This document shows positions 6,029 through 6,156 of a stretch of 6,156 bases of DNA, piece after piece (position 1 is the stretch's first letter; every line of letters begins with the position of its first letter). The translations under genes were made by a program, and so were the position numbers. The notes beneath the pieces were generated by a model that did no database searches, was not told the DNA's origin, and saw nothing but the letters and a program-made list of their open reading frames with translations. This stretch comes from Nitrospirae bacterium RBG_13_39_12 (GTDB lineage Bacteria; Nitrospirota; Thermodesulfovibrionia; Thermodesulfovibrionales; SM23-35): positions 2,456 to 8,611 of the forward strand of contig MHEF01000012.1 in the NCBI GenBank assembly GCA_001805125.1, written 5' to 3'.

Positions 6029-6036
6029 AAGGAGGT
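6029..6036 (+). promoter_or_regulatory. Orphan perfect Shine-Dalgarno sequence
   Basis: AAGGAGGT, fully complementary to the usual 16S rRNA tail, lies 26 bases after the bioA stop. No ATG, GTG or TTG lies 5-12 bases downstream. The only in-phase possibility is an ATT at 6038, only one base beyond and thus too close, opening a 35-codon frame through repeat DNA. It may be a relic, a chance match, or the upstream remnant of a gene disrupted by the repeat that follows. Confidence 0.35.
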
Positions 6037-6066
6037 CATTAGTAAGGCGACATTCTTATCACTTTT

Positions 6067-6156
6067 TGTTATTATCCCGAAAGCATTCGGGATCCGCAAT
6101 CCTTCTGGTTTTTTCAGAAAGATTCTCTCCTCGGCGAGTCGCTGAGGCGACCCGAC
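6067..6156. repeat. Diverged relative of the 67-bp element, cut by the window end
   Basis: It starts TGTTATTATCCCG, compared with TGTCATTCCCG in the element at 4465. Hairpins in order: ATCCCGAA/TTCGGGAT (6074-6081 with 6086-6093, perfect, loop AGCA); AATCCTTCTG/CAGAAAGATT (6098-6107 with 6115-6124, one C-A mismatch at the same place as in the first element); and CCTCGGCG/CGCTGAGG (6129-6136 with 6140-6147, one G-T wobble), overlapping an alternative GTCGC/GCGAC stem (6138-6151). ATCCTTC and AAAGATT are shared with the first copy. The right-hand terminal repeat is not seen within the window. Confidence 0.6.

Noticed and set aside
6018..6156. Open frame from ATG 6018 to the window end
   Set aside because: It has no ribosome site of its own, and most of it is a translation of the inverted-repeat element; not a credible gene start.

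Overview
The window (6,156 bp, AT-rich, roughly 40% GC by eye) is an ordinary-looking stretch of bacterial chromosome with five protein genes. Gene content is housekeeping and transport: a small lipoprotein, a DMT-type permease, a Kup potassium transporter, the release-factor methyltransferase PrmC and the biotin enzyme BioA. The low GC and short gaps full of small palindromic repeats would fit a Nitrospirota or deltaproteobacterial-type anaerobe. The same applies to repeat-derived peptides (ISNFEFR, NPPSPPFSKGG) inside conserved enzymes. That taxonomic guess is inference; no marker gene here settles it.

Layout. 49-366 (-) encodes a lipoprotein carrying a pseudopilin-like segment. A 143-bp divergent gap separates it from an EamA/DMT permease at 510-1388 (+). 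kup follows at 1545-3359 (+), then prmC at 3534-4391 (+) and bioA at 4579-6003 (+, start moved downstream of the longest ORF). The four plus-strand genes are spaced 156-187 bp apart. They show no overlaps and no clear functional link, so they look like separate transcription units sharing an orientation, not one operon. No gap exceeds 300 bp.

The striking part is the right half, from about 3430 onward, which is dense in small repeats. It contains a palindrome upstream of prmC and a 7-bp tandem repeat read in frame inside prmC. Between prmC and bioA, two covarying hairpins flank a 67-bp element with 9-bp terminal inverted repeats. A GC-rich palindrome adds about 21 residues to BioA in frame, and a second, diverged relative of the 67-bp element starts after bioA and runs off the window. 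I see no defence system, CRISPR array, phage genes, transposase, tRNA or rRNA. The repeat biology, especially in-frame insertion into conserved enzymes, is the part worth follow-up.
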